DNA of 64,000 bases from Chlorobaculum sp. 24CR (GTDB taxonomy: Bacteria; Bacteroidota; Chlorobiia; Chlorobiales; Chlorobiaceae): contig NZ_SDGU01000005.1 of NCBI RefSeq assembly GCF_004118635.1, positions 34,374-98,373 of the forward strand, read 5' to 3'. Under the pieces are notes generated by a model. That model was given only the letters and a program-made list of their open reading frames with translations. It was not told the DNA's origin and did not search any database. The translations under genes and the position numbers were made by a program. Shown here one piece after another: positions 28,080 through 36,104 of this stretch; within the stretch, counting starts at the first letter, position 1; the number at the start of each line of letters is the position of its first letter.

Positions 28080-29114
28080 ATGAGCGGCAATGAGTCAATG
28101 CCCGCAACGCCTGGGTTGCAGGCCCCAAAAAAGAAAGGCCCGAAAGTCATCGCCACCCTTTTTGTCATGGGGCTCGTCGTCGTGCTCACAGGCTACCTCT
28201 GGATCAACTGGAAAAAACCGCGCCTCGCGCCCGAACCGCTCTCGCCGGAGCTGACGACGATCATACAGAACATGCCCGGCACCTCCGACGCCATGATCTA
28301 CGTCGGTATGAAGGATATTCGCGAGAGTAAATTCTGGAAAGAGGCCGTGCCTGATTCGATCAAAAACAGCCCGCTCCTCAGCCTCGGCAAACGAACCGAC
28401 AGCCTGATGAACGTTGCGGGTATCGATCTCAACAACGATCTCGACACGCTGCTCGTCAGCTTCCAGCGCTCTGGCCGAAAGCAGCAGAACTACATTGGCA
28501 TGGCCTGCGGCCCGGTCGCCCGCAAGGCGCCGTTCCTCAAAGCCGCGAGCCTCCGGACTGCGGAGGTTGCCGGACGGCAAGCGTACATGCTCGACAGCAC
28601 GCTCTGGGTCAGCCCGATGGGCGGCAGTCGGCTCGCCATCGCCAGCAGCAGCGACAACCTCGAAAAGTTCTTCAGGCCATCCGGCCATCTTTTCGAGCGC
28701 GATTCGACCACGGCTTCGCTGATCAGAAAAACACCCTACAAATCGCACGTCTGGTTCGCCCTCGCCTCGCCACGGTGGACAGCGGGCGCGCTGCAAAGCC
28801 TCACCTCGAAGAACAGCGATATGAAGTCGGTCGGCAATCTGAACCGTTTGCAACAGATTTCGATGTCGGTGAAGTTCGACGACAACGGACTCAAGGGGCA
28901 GTCCGAATGGGTTTACAAGGATCGCCAGGCGGCATTCTTCGCCTCCACCTTCCTGTGGGGCGCTATCGAACTGTCGAGCATCTCCGGTTCGAGAACCTCG
29001 GAGTCGGCCAAGGAGCTGCTCAGGCACCTCAAGGTGAGCCAGAACCTCGAATCGGTCATCGTCACGGCTGACCTTCCGGAAACCATCTTCAGGAAAAGCA
29101 GCAAAAAAGAGTGA
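28080..29114 (+). CDS. Membrane-anchored protein of unknown function
   Basis: This 344-residue protein has a short Pro/Lys-rich N-terminus (about 1-24), one helix (VIATLFVMGLVVVLTGYLWI, about 23-44) and a periplasmic domain of about 300 residues with no Cys pattern or catalytic motif that I recognise. Its layout of repeated alpha/beta segments (SDAMIYVGMKDIRESKFWKE; VWFALASPRW) recalls the DUF3352-like class of large secreted bacterial proteins, but that is only a resemblance. It starts 13 bp after rnhA and is probably co-transcribed with it. Confidence 0.7.
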   Translation: MSGNESMPATPGLQAPKKKGPKVIATLFVMGLVVVLTGYLWINWKKPRLAPEPLSPELTTIIQNMPGTSDAMIYVGMKDIRESKFWKEAVPDSIKNSPLLSLGKRTDSLMNVAGIDLNNDLDTLLVSFQRSGRKQQNYIGMACGPVARKAPFLKAASLRTAEVAGRQAYMLDSTLWVSPMGGSRLAIASSSDNLEKFFRPSGHLFERDSTTASLIRKTPYKSHVWFALASPRWTAGALQSLTSKNSDMKSVGNLNRLQQISMSVKFDDNGLKGQSEWVYKDRQAAFFASTFLWGAIELSSISGSRTSESAKELLRHLKVSQNLESVIVTADLPETIFRKSSKKE

Positions 29115-29119
29115 GCGCG

Positions 29120-30139
29120 TTACCGGTGATCTGACGGATCACCGGTTTGCCGGAACCGAAGGAATCCATCCTGCCGAACCGCCTCGACGCCCTCGCCAAC
29201 CGGAACGCTCCGGCCCGACTGATTGTCGAGCAACCCCGCGATCCGGGCGAGCGACTGGCTGTCAACCGCAAGCCCCCGCAACTTCAGCGCCCGTTTGAAA
29301 ATCTCTTTCCGCTCGAAAATCGAGAGCTGCCGCATCGTGCTGACGTGCAGCTTGCCGCCCGCGAGGTCAAGGCCCGGCTGCGCTTCAAGCAGGCGCGAAA
29401 TGTGCAGATTGATGAACGCTTCGAGTTCACCCGCCTGCTCCGAAAGACGTTGCATCGATGGCGAAAATTTGCTCCCGAATCGCTCTTCGATCACCGGAAT
29501 CACGCGATTTCGGATAAAATTACGGTCATACTCGATGCCTTCGTTGGTGTGATCGTCTCTCCAGTCGATCTGCTTTTCTTCGAGATACGTCACGATCTCC
29601 TGCCGACTGAAGGGCAGAAGCGGCCTGATGATCGCGCCGTGCCGCGCCCGTATTCCCCGCAAGCCCGAAACCCCCGTGCCGCGAAAAAGATTGAAGAGCA
29701 CGGTTTCGGCATTGTCGCCGCTGTGATGGCCCGTCGCGATCCGGCTATAACCGGCCTCGCGGCACAGCTCCTCGAAAAAGTCGTAGCGCAGCGCGCGCGC
29801 ACTCTCCTCGACGGACTTTTTCCACGCCGACGAAACGCTCGCCGTATCGAAGCGCCGCACGTGGCAATCGAGGCCAAGCGCCCGGCACGCAGCGCGGACG
29901 AACGCCTCGTCGCCATCGCTCGCCTCGCCACGGAGCGTAAAGTTGCAGTGCGCCACGCCGAAGCAGCAGCGCAGCACCGGCGACGCCGCCGCGAAAAGAT
30001 GCAAGAGCGCCATCGAGTCCGGCCCGCCGGAGACCGCCAGCAGCACCGCGTCGCCGCTTCCGGCAAGCCTCTGCCGCCGGATATTTTCAAGAAATTTTTT
30101 CTCGATCCTGTTCATTGAGTCGCCTGTCCGCTTGCTCAT
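29120..30139 (-). CDS. tilS: tRNA(Ile)-lysidine synthase
   Basis: TilS converts the wobble cytidine of the tRNA(Ile) CAU anticodon to lysidine so that it reads AUA. The 339-residue protein has the PP-loop SGGPDSMALLHLF (about 35-47) and the family motif GHHSGDNAETVLFNLFRGTG, then RPLLPFSRQEI and DHTNEGIEYDRNFIRN. The C-terminal substrate domain is short, as in many non-enteric homologues. ATG 30115 (MNRIEKKF) is an alternative start. It converges with the preceding gene, with only 5 bp between stops. Confidence 0.94.
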   Translation of the reverse strand: MSKRTGDSMNRIEKKFLENIRRQRLAGSGDAVLLAVSGGPDSMALLHLFAAASPVLRCCFGVAHCNFTLRGEASDGDEAFVRAACRALGLDCHVRRFDTASVSSAWKKSVEESARALRYDFFEELCREAGYSRIATGHHSGDNAETVLFNLFRGTGVSGLRGIRARHGAIIRPLLPFSRQEIVTYLEEKQIDWRDDHTNEGIEYDRNFIRNRVIPVIEERFGSKFSPSMQRLSEQAGELEAFINLHISRLLEAQPGLDLAGGKLHVSTMRQLSIFERKEIFKRALKLRGLAVDSQSLARIAGLLDNQSGRSVPVGEGVEAVRQDGFLRFRQTGDPSDHR

Positions 30140-30310
30140 TTTTGCGATGGAAAATGCTGGCCGATACCACGTTTTCGGTGATCGACGAGAAACATACTAT
30201 CGCCGATCACCCGTTTTTGCAATCCTGCCGACGGCCGCCCGATCGAACGCAATGATGGTAAATAAGACAAATTTTTCTATCATGAAGCCTCAAATCTGGA
30301 TCATCAGCTC

Positions 30311-30961
30311 ATGCGCATCGCACCATACGGAACCGGCAGCGTCGTCAAAACCGCCATTTTCTGCATCGTCATCTGCATCGCGGGCATCTTTCTGCCGCAG
30401 CCCGGAGGCTCTATTCTTGCCGTCGCCGCGCTTCTGTTTCTCCTCTTCACGCTCTATTTCTATCGTGACCCCGAACGCGCCGCGCCTGCCGAACCTGGCC
30501 TCGTCATCGCGCCCGCCGACGGCAAGATCGTGCTGAAGCAAACGGTGGATCACCCCGTCACCGGGCCGAATTCGACCCTCGTCAGCATCTTCATGTCGCC
30601 CTTTAACGTCCACGTGAACCGGATTCCCGTCGATGGCACGGTGCGCGATCTGCAATACCACGAGGGCAAATTCCTGATGGCCTTCGACCACCGCAGCATG
30701 TCGGACAACGAGCGCATGGAGATCACGCTCGACACCGCCGCCGGGCCGGTCTGGTTCTCGCAGGTATCGGGATTCGTGGCCCGCAGGATCGTCTGCCGCC
30801 TCGAAGCCGGGCAGGAGGTAACGCGCGGCAAACGCTTCGGCATGATAAAGCTCGGATCGCGGGTCGATATAGCTCTTCCTGCCTCGGTGCGCGTCACGGT
30901 TTCGGAGGGGATGCAAACCACTGCGGGCGAAACGGTTCTCGGCGGAAGGGAGCGTTTTTGA
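30311..30961 (+). CDS. psd: Phosphatidylserine decarboxylase (short form)
   Basis: Psd makes phosphatidylethanolamine. The 216-residue form has two N-terminal hydrophobic helices (about 13-50) followed by the catalytic domain: VIAPADGKIV, MSPFNVHVNRIPVDG and the self-cleavage site KLGSRVD, where the Gly-Ser bond is cut to form the pyruvoyl cofactor. It belongs to the Psd-like family of about 210-220 residues rather than the longer E. coli type. Confidence 0.95.
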   Translation: MRIAPYGTGSVVKTAIFCIVICIAGIFLPQPGGSILAVAALLFLLFTLYFYRDPERAAPAEPGLVIAPADGKIVLKQTVDHPVTGPNSTLVSIFMSPFNVHVNRIPVDGTVRDLQYHEGKFLMAFDHRSMSDNERMEITLDTAAGPVWFSQVSGFVARRIVCRLEAGQEVTRGKRFGMIKLGSRVDIALPASVRVTVSEGMQTTAGETVLGGRERF

Positions 30962-31109
30962 TCGAAAACTTTTTGGTTTGAGTGCCTTCTTTGTTAAGTT
31001 TTGTTTGCGGTAACGCGCAAACTACCGGTGTCATGAAACCATAACCGCAATCGCGGAGCAAGCTTTTCAGGACGCCACATCAATTTGTACACTTTCCGGA
31101 GATACATCC

Positions 31110-31304
31110 ATGTTCGGTTTAGGCGGCCAGGAACTCATTCTCATTTTGCTCATCGTCCTTCTCCTTTTCGGCGCGCAGAAACTGCCCGAACTGGCCAAAG
31201 GACTTGGCAAAGGCATCAAGGAGTTCAAAAAAGCTCAGAGTGAAATAGAGGAAGAGTTCAACAAGACGGTGGACGAGCCATCGAAAAGCGAGAAAAAGTC
31301 CTGA
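31110..31304 (+). CDS. tatA: Twin-arginine translocase subunit TatA
   Basis: This 64-residue protein has the canonical TatA plan: a short N-terminal hydrophobic helix ([21 protein letters not shown], about 8-28), the FG hinge, an amphipathic basic helix ([17 protein letters not shown]) and an acidic/basic tail. TatA forms the pore for folded proteins. tatC is not adjacent. It could also be read as TatB-like by position, but the length and FG-x-x-x-LPEL pattern favour TatA. Confidence 0.94.
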   Translation: MFGLGGQELILILLIVLLLFGAQKLPELAKGLGKGIKEFKKAQSEIEEEFNKTVDEPSKSEKKS

Positions 31305-31726
31305 ATCAGAAGATGCGCTTCAGCCATTTTTTTTCATAGACACACTACCTGCCCGGCAGCGATTCCCCTTCTATCCGGCAACCTTTTCAGGGTAGTCGGC
31401 CACGCGGGAACCATCGCAAACAACAGACCATTCACAGTTTTCCAGACTCGCCACCGGGTCTGGAGCTGAGCTGTCGATCAACCCTATCTGACCCCTGAAT
31501 GCGATGCCTCTGCCATCTTTGTTTCATGAACTCACCGCCGGGAACATCACCTGGAACGGCAGCGAAAACTCCGGCAATCCGCATCCGCCGAGCCGTTCAC
31601 TGATCGCGATTCGGCGACACGCGCAGGGTGACCGGAAGCGGTAACAGCAAGCAGCGCTTTTCAAACACGCTTTTTTAGCGTTATCTTTGGAGCTGTCAGC
31701 CCGCCGAACCCATAACGCTCCATTTC
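31305..31726. other. Intergenic region, no clear gene
   Basis: This 422-bp gap between tatA and recN has base composition like the surrounding genes. A 48-codon ORF (about 31503-31649) has no initiation signal and no recognisable family. The AAACACGCTTTTTTAGCG stretch near 31665 may be a weak terminator-like hairpin. I see no repeat or RNA gene. Confidence 0.4.
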
Positions 31727-33433
31727 ATGCTCAAAAGCCTCTACGTCAGGGATTTCGCGCTCATCGACGAACTTTCGGTCAGCTTCGCACCCGGCCTGAC
31801 CATCATCACCGGCGAGACCGGCGCGGGCAAGTCGATTTTGATGGGAGCGCTGAACATGGTGCTCGGCGAGCGGGCGAGCGCGGAGATGGTACGGGCCGGA
31901 GCGCGCAAGGCGGTGATCGAGGCGGTCTTCGGCAGCGAGCATTACGAGGGCATCGGCGAGATGCTCGACGAAGAACAGATCGAACGCACGCCGGAGCTGA
32001 TTCTGCGGCGCGACATTTCGGCGACGGGCCAGTCGCGCTGCTTCATCAACGACACCCCCTGCACGGTTTCGCTGCTCAAGCGCGCCGGGCAACAGCTCGT
32101 CGATCTGCACGGCCAGCACGACCACCAGCTCCTCCTGCACGCCGAAACGCACGCCGGAATGCTCGACGGCTTCGGCCTCCTGCACGCCGAAACCGCGCAA
32201 TACCGCGCCACGCTCGACGAATACCGCACGCTGCGCCGCGAGCTGCAAAGCCTCAACGAACGCGCAAACGCGCTCCGCGAGAAGCGCGACTTCATCGACT
32301 ACCAGCACAGGGAACTCGACGCGGCGGCGCTCGTCGAAGGCGAAGAGCAGTCGATTGACGAGGAGATCAACCTGCTCGAAAACGCCGAAACGCTCTTCAG
32401 CCTTGGCACGGAGCTGGGCGAGAACCTCTACGAATCGGAAAGCTCGGCCTACACGGCGCTCGCCTCGGCGGTGCACCTGCTCGAAAAGCTCAACGCGATC
32501 GACAAAAGCTTCACCTCCTGGCTCGAAGAGCTGCGCGGCGCGACGGCCACGGTCGAGGAGCTGAACCGCCACGTGGGGCGCTACACGGGCGGCATCGAGT
32601 TCAACAGCGACCGGCTCGAAGAGTTGCGCCAGCGACAGATGCTCTTGCAGCGGCTCGCCAAAAAGCACGGCAAAAGCATCGAAGAACTGATCGCCCTGCG
32701 CGACCGCCTCGCCGAAGAGCTGTCGCTGGAGGAGAATCTGGCGGGCGAACTCGCGGCCATCGAAGCCGAAATCCAGAAGGCGCGTGCGGCGCTTTCGGCA
32801 TCGGCGAACTCGCTCTCGGAGCATCGGCGCGAAGCCGCCGGGCGGCTGGAGCAGGAAATCATAGCGGGCCTCTCGACGCTCGGCATTCCGCACAGCGCGT
32901 TCGAGGTGCACTTCACACGCGAAGCCGCGCCGGACGGCGACATCGAGATCGACGGCACGCGCTACAAGGCGTTCGACAACGGCTGCGACCGCGTCGAGTT
33001 CATGATCTCCACCAACCTCGGCGAGTCGCCCAAGCCGCTCGCCAAAGTGGCCTCCGGCGGCGAAATCTCGCGCGTGATGCTCGCCATGAAGAGCGCACTC
33101 GCCCGCTCGGCGGAGCTGCCGATCCTCGTGTTCGACGAAATCGACACCGGCATCAGCGGCAAGGTCGCCCAGTCGGTCGGCTTCAGCCTCAAGCGCCTCT
33201 CGCGGATGCACCAGATCATGGCCATCACCCACCTCCCCCAGATCGCCGCGATGGGCGACCTGCACCTCGCCGTCGTCAAGCGCATTGAAGCCGACCGCAC
33301 CCTCACCGGCGTCGCCCCGCTCTCGGAGGACGCCCGCACCCGCGAAGTAGCCCGCCTCTTCAGCGGAGCCGACATCACCGAAACCTCGATTCAGCTCGCC
33401 GAAGAGCTGATCGAAGCAGGCCGGTCGGCGTGA
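31727..33433 (+). CDS. recN: DNA repair protein RecN
   Basis: RecN is an SMC-like ATPase acting early in double-strand break repair. The 568-residue protein has an N-terminal ATP-binding half with ITGETGAGKSILMGAL (about 27-42) and two coiled-coil arms with the charged middle (about 155-375). The C-terminal half has the signature VASGGEISRVMLAMKSAL and Walker B LVFDEIDTGISG, then ITHLPQIAAMGD. Length is standard. A terminator follows immediately. Confidence 0.96.
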   Translation: MLKSLYVRDFALIDELSVSFAPGLTIITGETGAGKSILMGALNMVLGERASAEMVRAGARKAVIEAVFGSEHYEGIGEMLDEEQIERTPELILRRDISATGQSRCFINDTPCTVSLLKRAGQQLVDLHGQHDHQLLLHAETHAGMLDGFGLLHAETAQYRATLDEYRTLRRELQSLNERANALREKRDFIDYQHRELDAAALVEGEEQSIDEEINLLENAETLFSLGTELGENLYESESSAYTALASAVHLLEKLNAIDKSFTSWLEELRGATATVEELNRHVGRYTGGIEFNSDRLEELRQRQMLLQRLAKKHGKSIEELIALRDRLAEELSLEENLAGELAAIEAEIQKARAALSASANSLSEHRREAAGRLEQEIIAGLSTLGIPHSAFEVHFTREAAPDGDIEIDGTRYKAFDNGCDRVEFMISTNLGESPKPLAKVASGGEISRVMLAMKSALARSAELPILVFDEIDTGISGKVAQSVGFSLKRLSRMHQIMAITHLPQIAAMGDLHLAVVKRIEADRTLTGVAPLSEDARTREVARLFSGADITETSIQLAEELIEAGRSA

Positions 33434-33444
33434 AACATGGGAAC

Positions 33445-33478
33445 GCCGTCCCGAAAACTTTCGGGACGGCATCTTTTA
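33445..33478 (+). terminator. Rho-independent terminator after recN
   Basis: GCCGTCCCGAAA and TTTCGGGACGGC form a 12-bp stem, followed by ATCTTTTATT. It sits 12 bp past the recN stop. Confidence 0.8.
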
Positions 33479-33805
33479 TTCAGTTTATGCTTGAGAAAAT
33501 CTCGTAATCTTCGTATCTATAAACCGTAAGCCTCGCCGTTGGGTTTATTCAGTACCCCTCACGAGACGGCCTTCTGAATGAGCAGAACTGATCTGCTGTT
33601 ACACGAGCGTCGAAAATGCTGACAGGTGCTTAGATTCTACGGTTGTTTTTATGCCGATCCTTATAAGAAGCATAAATAAAACGTAATCCGGTACTTAAGT
33701 AGTTAATAATTATGCCATTATCGGCATTCAGAATGGTTTTTCGATTGCGTCTTATATGGGTTATAATTCAAAAATCCGCGGTTTAGGCGGATCAGTATAA
33801 ACAAT
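33479..33805. other. AT-rich region preceding the FkbM cassette
   Basis: Composition falls clearly below that of the flanking genes. No gene is apparent. A hairpin ATCCGC-GGTTTA-GGCGGAT lies at about 33773-33791, just before the GTTAGGT core site at 33806-33812. AAACAATGTTAGGT there is similar in form to the end of integron attI or attC sites. Confidence 0.45.
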
Positions 33806-33824
33806 GTTAGGTGGAGAAACCAAC

Positions 33825-34523
33825 ATGAAAAGCATTGCTCGAAAACTAAGAACCCTTGCAAAGGTAGCCCTCGGCAAGGAGTTGATCATAAAACCGGAAG
33901 TATACTGCGAGAAAATAAGATTTGGTTCAGATTATGGTGGCTGGGATGTCGTTAACGAAAGCCTAAACCCCCATTCAGTGGTTTATTCGTTTGGCGTTGG
34001 AGAGGACGCATCGTTCGATGTCGCCTTGATTGAGAAGTACGATCTCATTGTTCATGCTTTCGACCCAACACCAAAGTCAATCGAATGGGTGAAGAGGCAA
34101 GGGTTCCCAGATCATTTCATAATGCATGATTATGGAATAGCTGCATTCAATGGGAATATCTCCTTTAATCCTCCAGAAAATCCCGACCATGTTTCGCATA
34201 CCATTCTTGACAGACAATCTACAAAAACGAAGGCAATATCGGTCCCAGTGAAAAATCTCAGCAGAATAATGCAAGAACTGGGGCATTCCCACATTGACAT
34301 CCTTAAGATGGACATTGAAGGCGCAGAATATGATGTTATCAAAGACATCTACAAGTCGGGAGTTAGGCCTGGGCAAATCCTGATAGAGTTTCACCACAGA
34401 TTCCCCGGTGTCGGCATCAGAAAAACAAAAGAAGCGATAGATAGCATAAGGTCTATGGGCTATCAACTGTTCAATGTCTCCGCTACCAATGAAGAATACT
34501 GCTTCATTCGATGCACCAGCTAA
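33825..34523 (+). CDS. FkbM-family methyltransferase
   Basis: This 232-residue protein (from ATG 33825, with GGTGGAG upstream) resembles FkbM SAM-dependent methyltransferases: the region VVYSFGVGEDASFDVALIEKY corresponds to the SAM-binding loop, YDLIVHAFDPTPKSIEWVK to the acidic motif, and ILKMDIEGAEYDVIKDI is the family signature. FkbM proteins O-methylate sugars or polyketides; the target here is unknown. Codon use is AT-richer than neighbours. Its stop codon lies inside the attC-like site, as in integron cassettes. An in-frame ATG at 33804 overlaps the core site and is less likely. Confidence 0.82.
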   Translation: MKSIARKLRTLAKVALGKELIIKPEVYCEKIRFGSDYGGWDVVNESLNPHSVVYSFGVGEDASFDVALIEKYDLIVHAFDPTPKSIEWVKRQGFPDHFIMHDYGIAAFNGNISFNPPENPDHVSHTILDRQSTKTKAISVPVKNLSRIMQELGHSHIDILKMDIEGAEYDVIKDIYKSGVRPGQILIEFHHRFPGVGIRKTKEAIDSIRSMGYQLFNVSATNEEYCFIRCTS

Positions 34524-34589
34524 CAAGGCGCTGCATCGGACGGCAATTCCGCTGCGCTTCATTGCCGCCGGTGAGCTTTGTCGTTAGAT
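34518..34589 (+). other. attC-like recombination site
   Basis: This imperfect 72-bp palindrome begins AGCTAACAAGGCGCTGCATC and ends TGAGCTTTGTCGTTAGAT. The outer CTAAC/GTTAG arms and inner ACGGCAAT/ATTGCCG arms pair, and the right end fits GTTRRRY. The left end, AGCTAAC, deviates from RYYYAAC at its second base. This is the organisation of integron 59-base elements. Confidence 0.6.
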
Positions 34590-34616
34590 ATAGGAAGCGA
34601 AACAAGCTATCAATAT

Positions 34617-34883
34617 TCACGACAATATCTCAACATTGGATATTTCTACCCCCTTGCGAAATGACTCTGCAATATCATTCCAATCCAGAACATCAACTCA
34701 GAACGGCAATTCGGATTCCTGAAATGTTTCCTTGATTTCTGCGAGCAGTTTCCAGTCGAGCGCTGATTCGGTCTTGATGGCAAGGTCGAGGTCTGACCAG
34801 ATTTTTGCCGTGCCGTGAATCCGGGAGCCGAAGACGATGATTTCAGCTTCCGGCACGAAACGATTCAGAATGTTTCGCACCAC
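34617..34883 (-). pseudogene. MNT-type nucleotidyltransferase, interrupted by in-frame TGA
   Basis: From GTG 34883 the frame gives VRNILNRFVPEAEIIVFGSR, HGTAKIWSDLDLAIK and ETFQESELPF, the minimal nucleotidyltransferase fold (GSR..SDLDLA motif) of MNT/HEPN toxin-antitoxin pairs. At 34698-34700 an in-frame TGA interrupts it, then the same frame continues VDVLDWNDIAESFRKGVEIS to a stop at 34617. The family usually reads LPF-R-VD here, so one CGA to TGA change explains the break. At the 5' end the in-frame LKSDELE continues upstream with no good start; an ATG nearby is out of frame, suggesting a second lesion. No intact HEPN partner is adjacent. Confidence 0.75.
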
Positions 34884-35055
34884 TTCGAGTTCGTCCGATT
34901 TAAGTACAGCTCATTGCCTGATGCCGTAAGCATACAACGGAGAATGCGTCATAATAACCCGATCCGAAGCCCTTTGCGTGATTGACATGCCCTGAAATGC
35001 AGAATTATCATCATCGCGGATCAGAAAATGATTGGACGGCTCTGGAAAAAATCAT

Positions 35056-35088
35056 AATAAAAGGCGGCACAAACACCGCCTTTTATTT
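35056..35088. terminator. Bidirectional terminator hairpin
   Basis: AAAAGGCGG-CACAAACA-CCGCCTTTT has a 9-bp stem with A-runs on one side and T-runs on the other, so it can act in both directions. It lies 22 bp past the stop of the lipoprotein gene. Confidence 0.75.
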
Positions 35089-35110
35089 CTTTGCACAGTA
35101 ATGCAATTCT

Positions 35111-35857
35111 TTACTCGTTGGATTCCCCCATCGAGGCGGCTTTCTCCATCTCCTCGGCAACGTTGACCTCCTGAACAGTGTAGCCAGCCGGAATCTCGAA
35201 TTTTGACGCCGGAACGGCAACATTTTCCTCGATGCTTGCCGCTTTCATGGAGATGCTGCCCATTTCGCTTTTCAGCACGATATTCTTGTACATCACACCA
35301 AAAACACGCGCATCAGGCAGCTCCTTGTTCATCGCAACCGAGTACTTCTTGCCGGTAACTCCCGCAATCGTCTCCGTCCCCTCCTCGCGGTAATCCATGT
35401 TTTTCTTCAGCTCATTGACATCCAGGGATTTGGCCATCGCCTGCGCCATCTCCTGAAACTCCCGGAGGTCGCTCTTTGTCGCCACCTTGCTGGTTTCATC
35501 CTTGCCGTTGACGGTTTTCTTTATTTCGTAGGAAATACCGGTATGACCATCAGTGACCTGCATGGTATGCTCATACGTCTTGATTCCCATGACATTCGAT
35601 TCCGTAACCCTTTCCACAGCCTCTTTTCTGCCATAATCGTCAAAATAGAGCGTTTCGGTAGTCGTTCCCATGCCCATAAGCTTCTGCGGCTCATAATGCA
35701 CGATTCCCGATTTGATTTCATAACGCTTCGGGAGCGATTCTCCTGAAAGTGAAGAGACCGCATCAGATACCGGGTTATCCGATTTTGAACAGCCGGAAAT
35801 CACGGTCATCACGGAGAGAAGAGCGACACCTGCCGTACGGCTTACAAAGTTTTTCAT
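35111..35857 (-). CDS. Lipoprotein of unknown function
   Basis: This 248-residue protein has a lipoprotein signal peptide: KNFVSRTAGVALLSVMTVIS, then the lipobox cysteine at C23 (ISGC), followed by Ser-Lys-Ser-Asp. The mature part is a beta-rich domain (YEIKSGIVHYE, TLYFDDYGRKEAVE, GVTGKKYSVAMNK) that resembles lipoproteins with DUF4412-like folds, but I do not recognise a specific family. It likely sits at the membrane facing the periplasm. Confidence 0.8.
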   Translation of the reverse strand: MKNFVSRTAGVALLSVMTVISGCSKSDNPVSDAVSSLSGESLPKRYEIKSGIVHYEPQKLMGMGTTTETLYFDDYGRKEAVERVTESNVMGIKTYEHTMQVTDGHTGISYEIKKTVNGKDETSKVATKSDLREFQEMAQAMAKSLDVNELKKNMDYREEGTETIAGVTGKKYSVAMNKELPDARVFGVMYKNIVLKSEMGSISMKAASIEENVAVPASKFEIPAGYTVQEVNVAEEMEKAASMGESNE

Positions 35858-36104
35858 GAAAGTAACTTATTATTATATAATGATAAAACGGCGCACACAC
35901 CTTTCGGCGACAAAATACGCGCCCCAAATGTAGCGAAAAATTACCCAAAAAAAAGACTGGCAATGACGAGAAAAACTTCATAGACCGTTTCGGGAAAACC
36001 TCAATATAACGTAAATGAAAAGCACTTTTCCAGAGATCGGAAGCGTCTTCGAGCGCCGACTGACGCAGCGATCAGGAGGTGCATCAGGTTTTCGGAGACG
36101 CCCT

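Larger units (their letters stand above)
33806..34589 (+). mobile_element. Integron gene-cassette-like unit carrying an FkbM methyltransferase
   Basis: GTTAGGT at 33806 and GTTAGAT at 34583 both fit the integron core site GTTRRRY. Between them lie one ORF in the expected orientation and an attC-like palindrome at its 3' end. The AT-richer composition supports transfer. No integron integrase is in the window, so this would be a stray cassette or one end of an array. Confidence 0.6.

Noticed and set aside
31503-31649. 48-codon ORF between tatA and recN
   Set aside because: No ribosome-binding site, no family resemblance, and composition does not distinguish it from non-coding DNA.
31661-33472. 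603-codon open frame antisense to recN
   Set aside because: The sense frame has complete RecN motifs; the antisense product resembles no protein.
34698-34700. TGA in the nucleotidyltransferase as a selenocysteine codon
   Set aside because: The family has Arg at this site, CGA to TGA is a single transition, the start is also damaged, and no evident SECIS-like stem follows.
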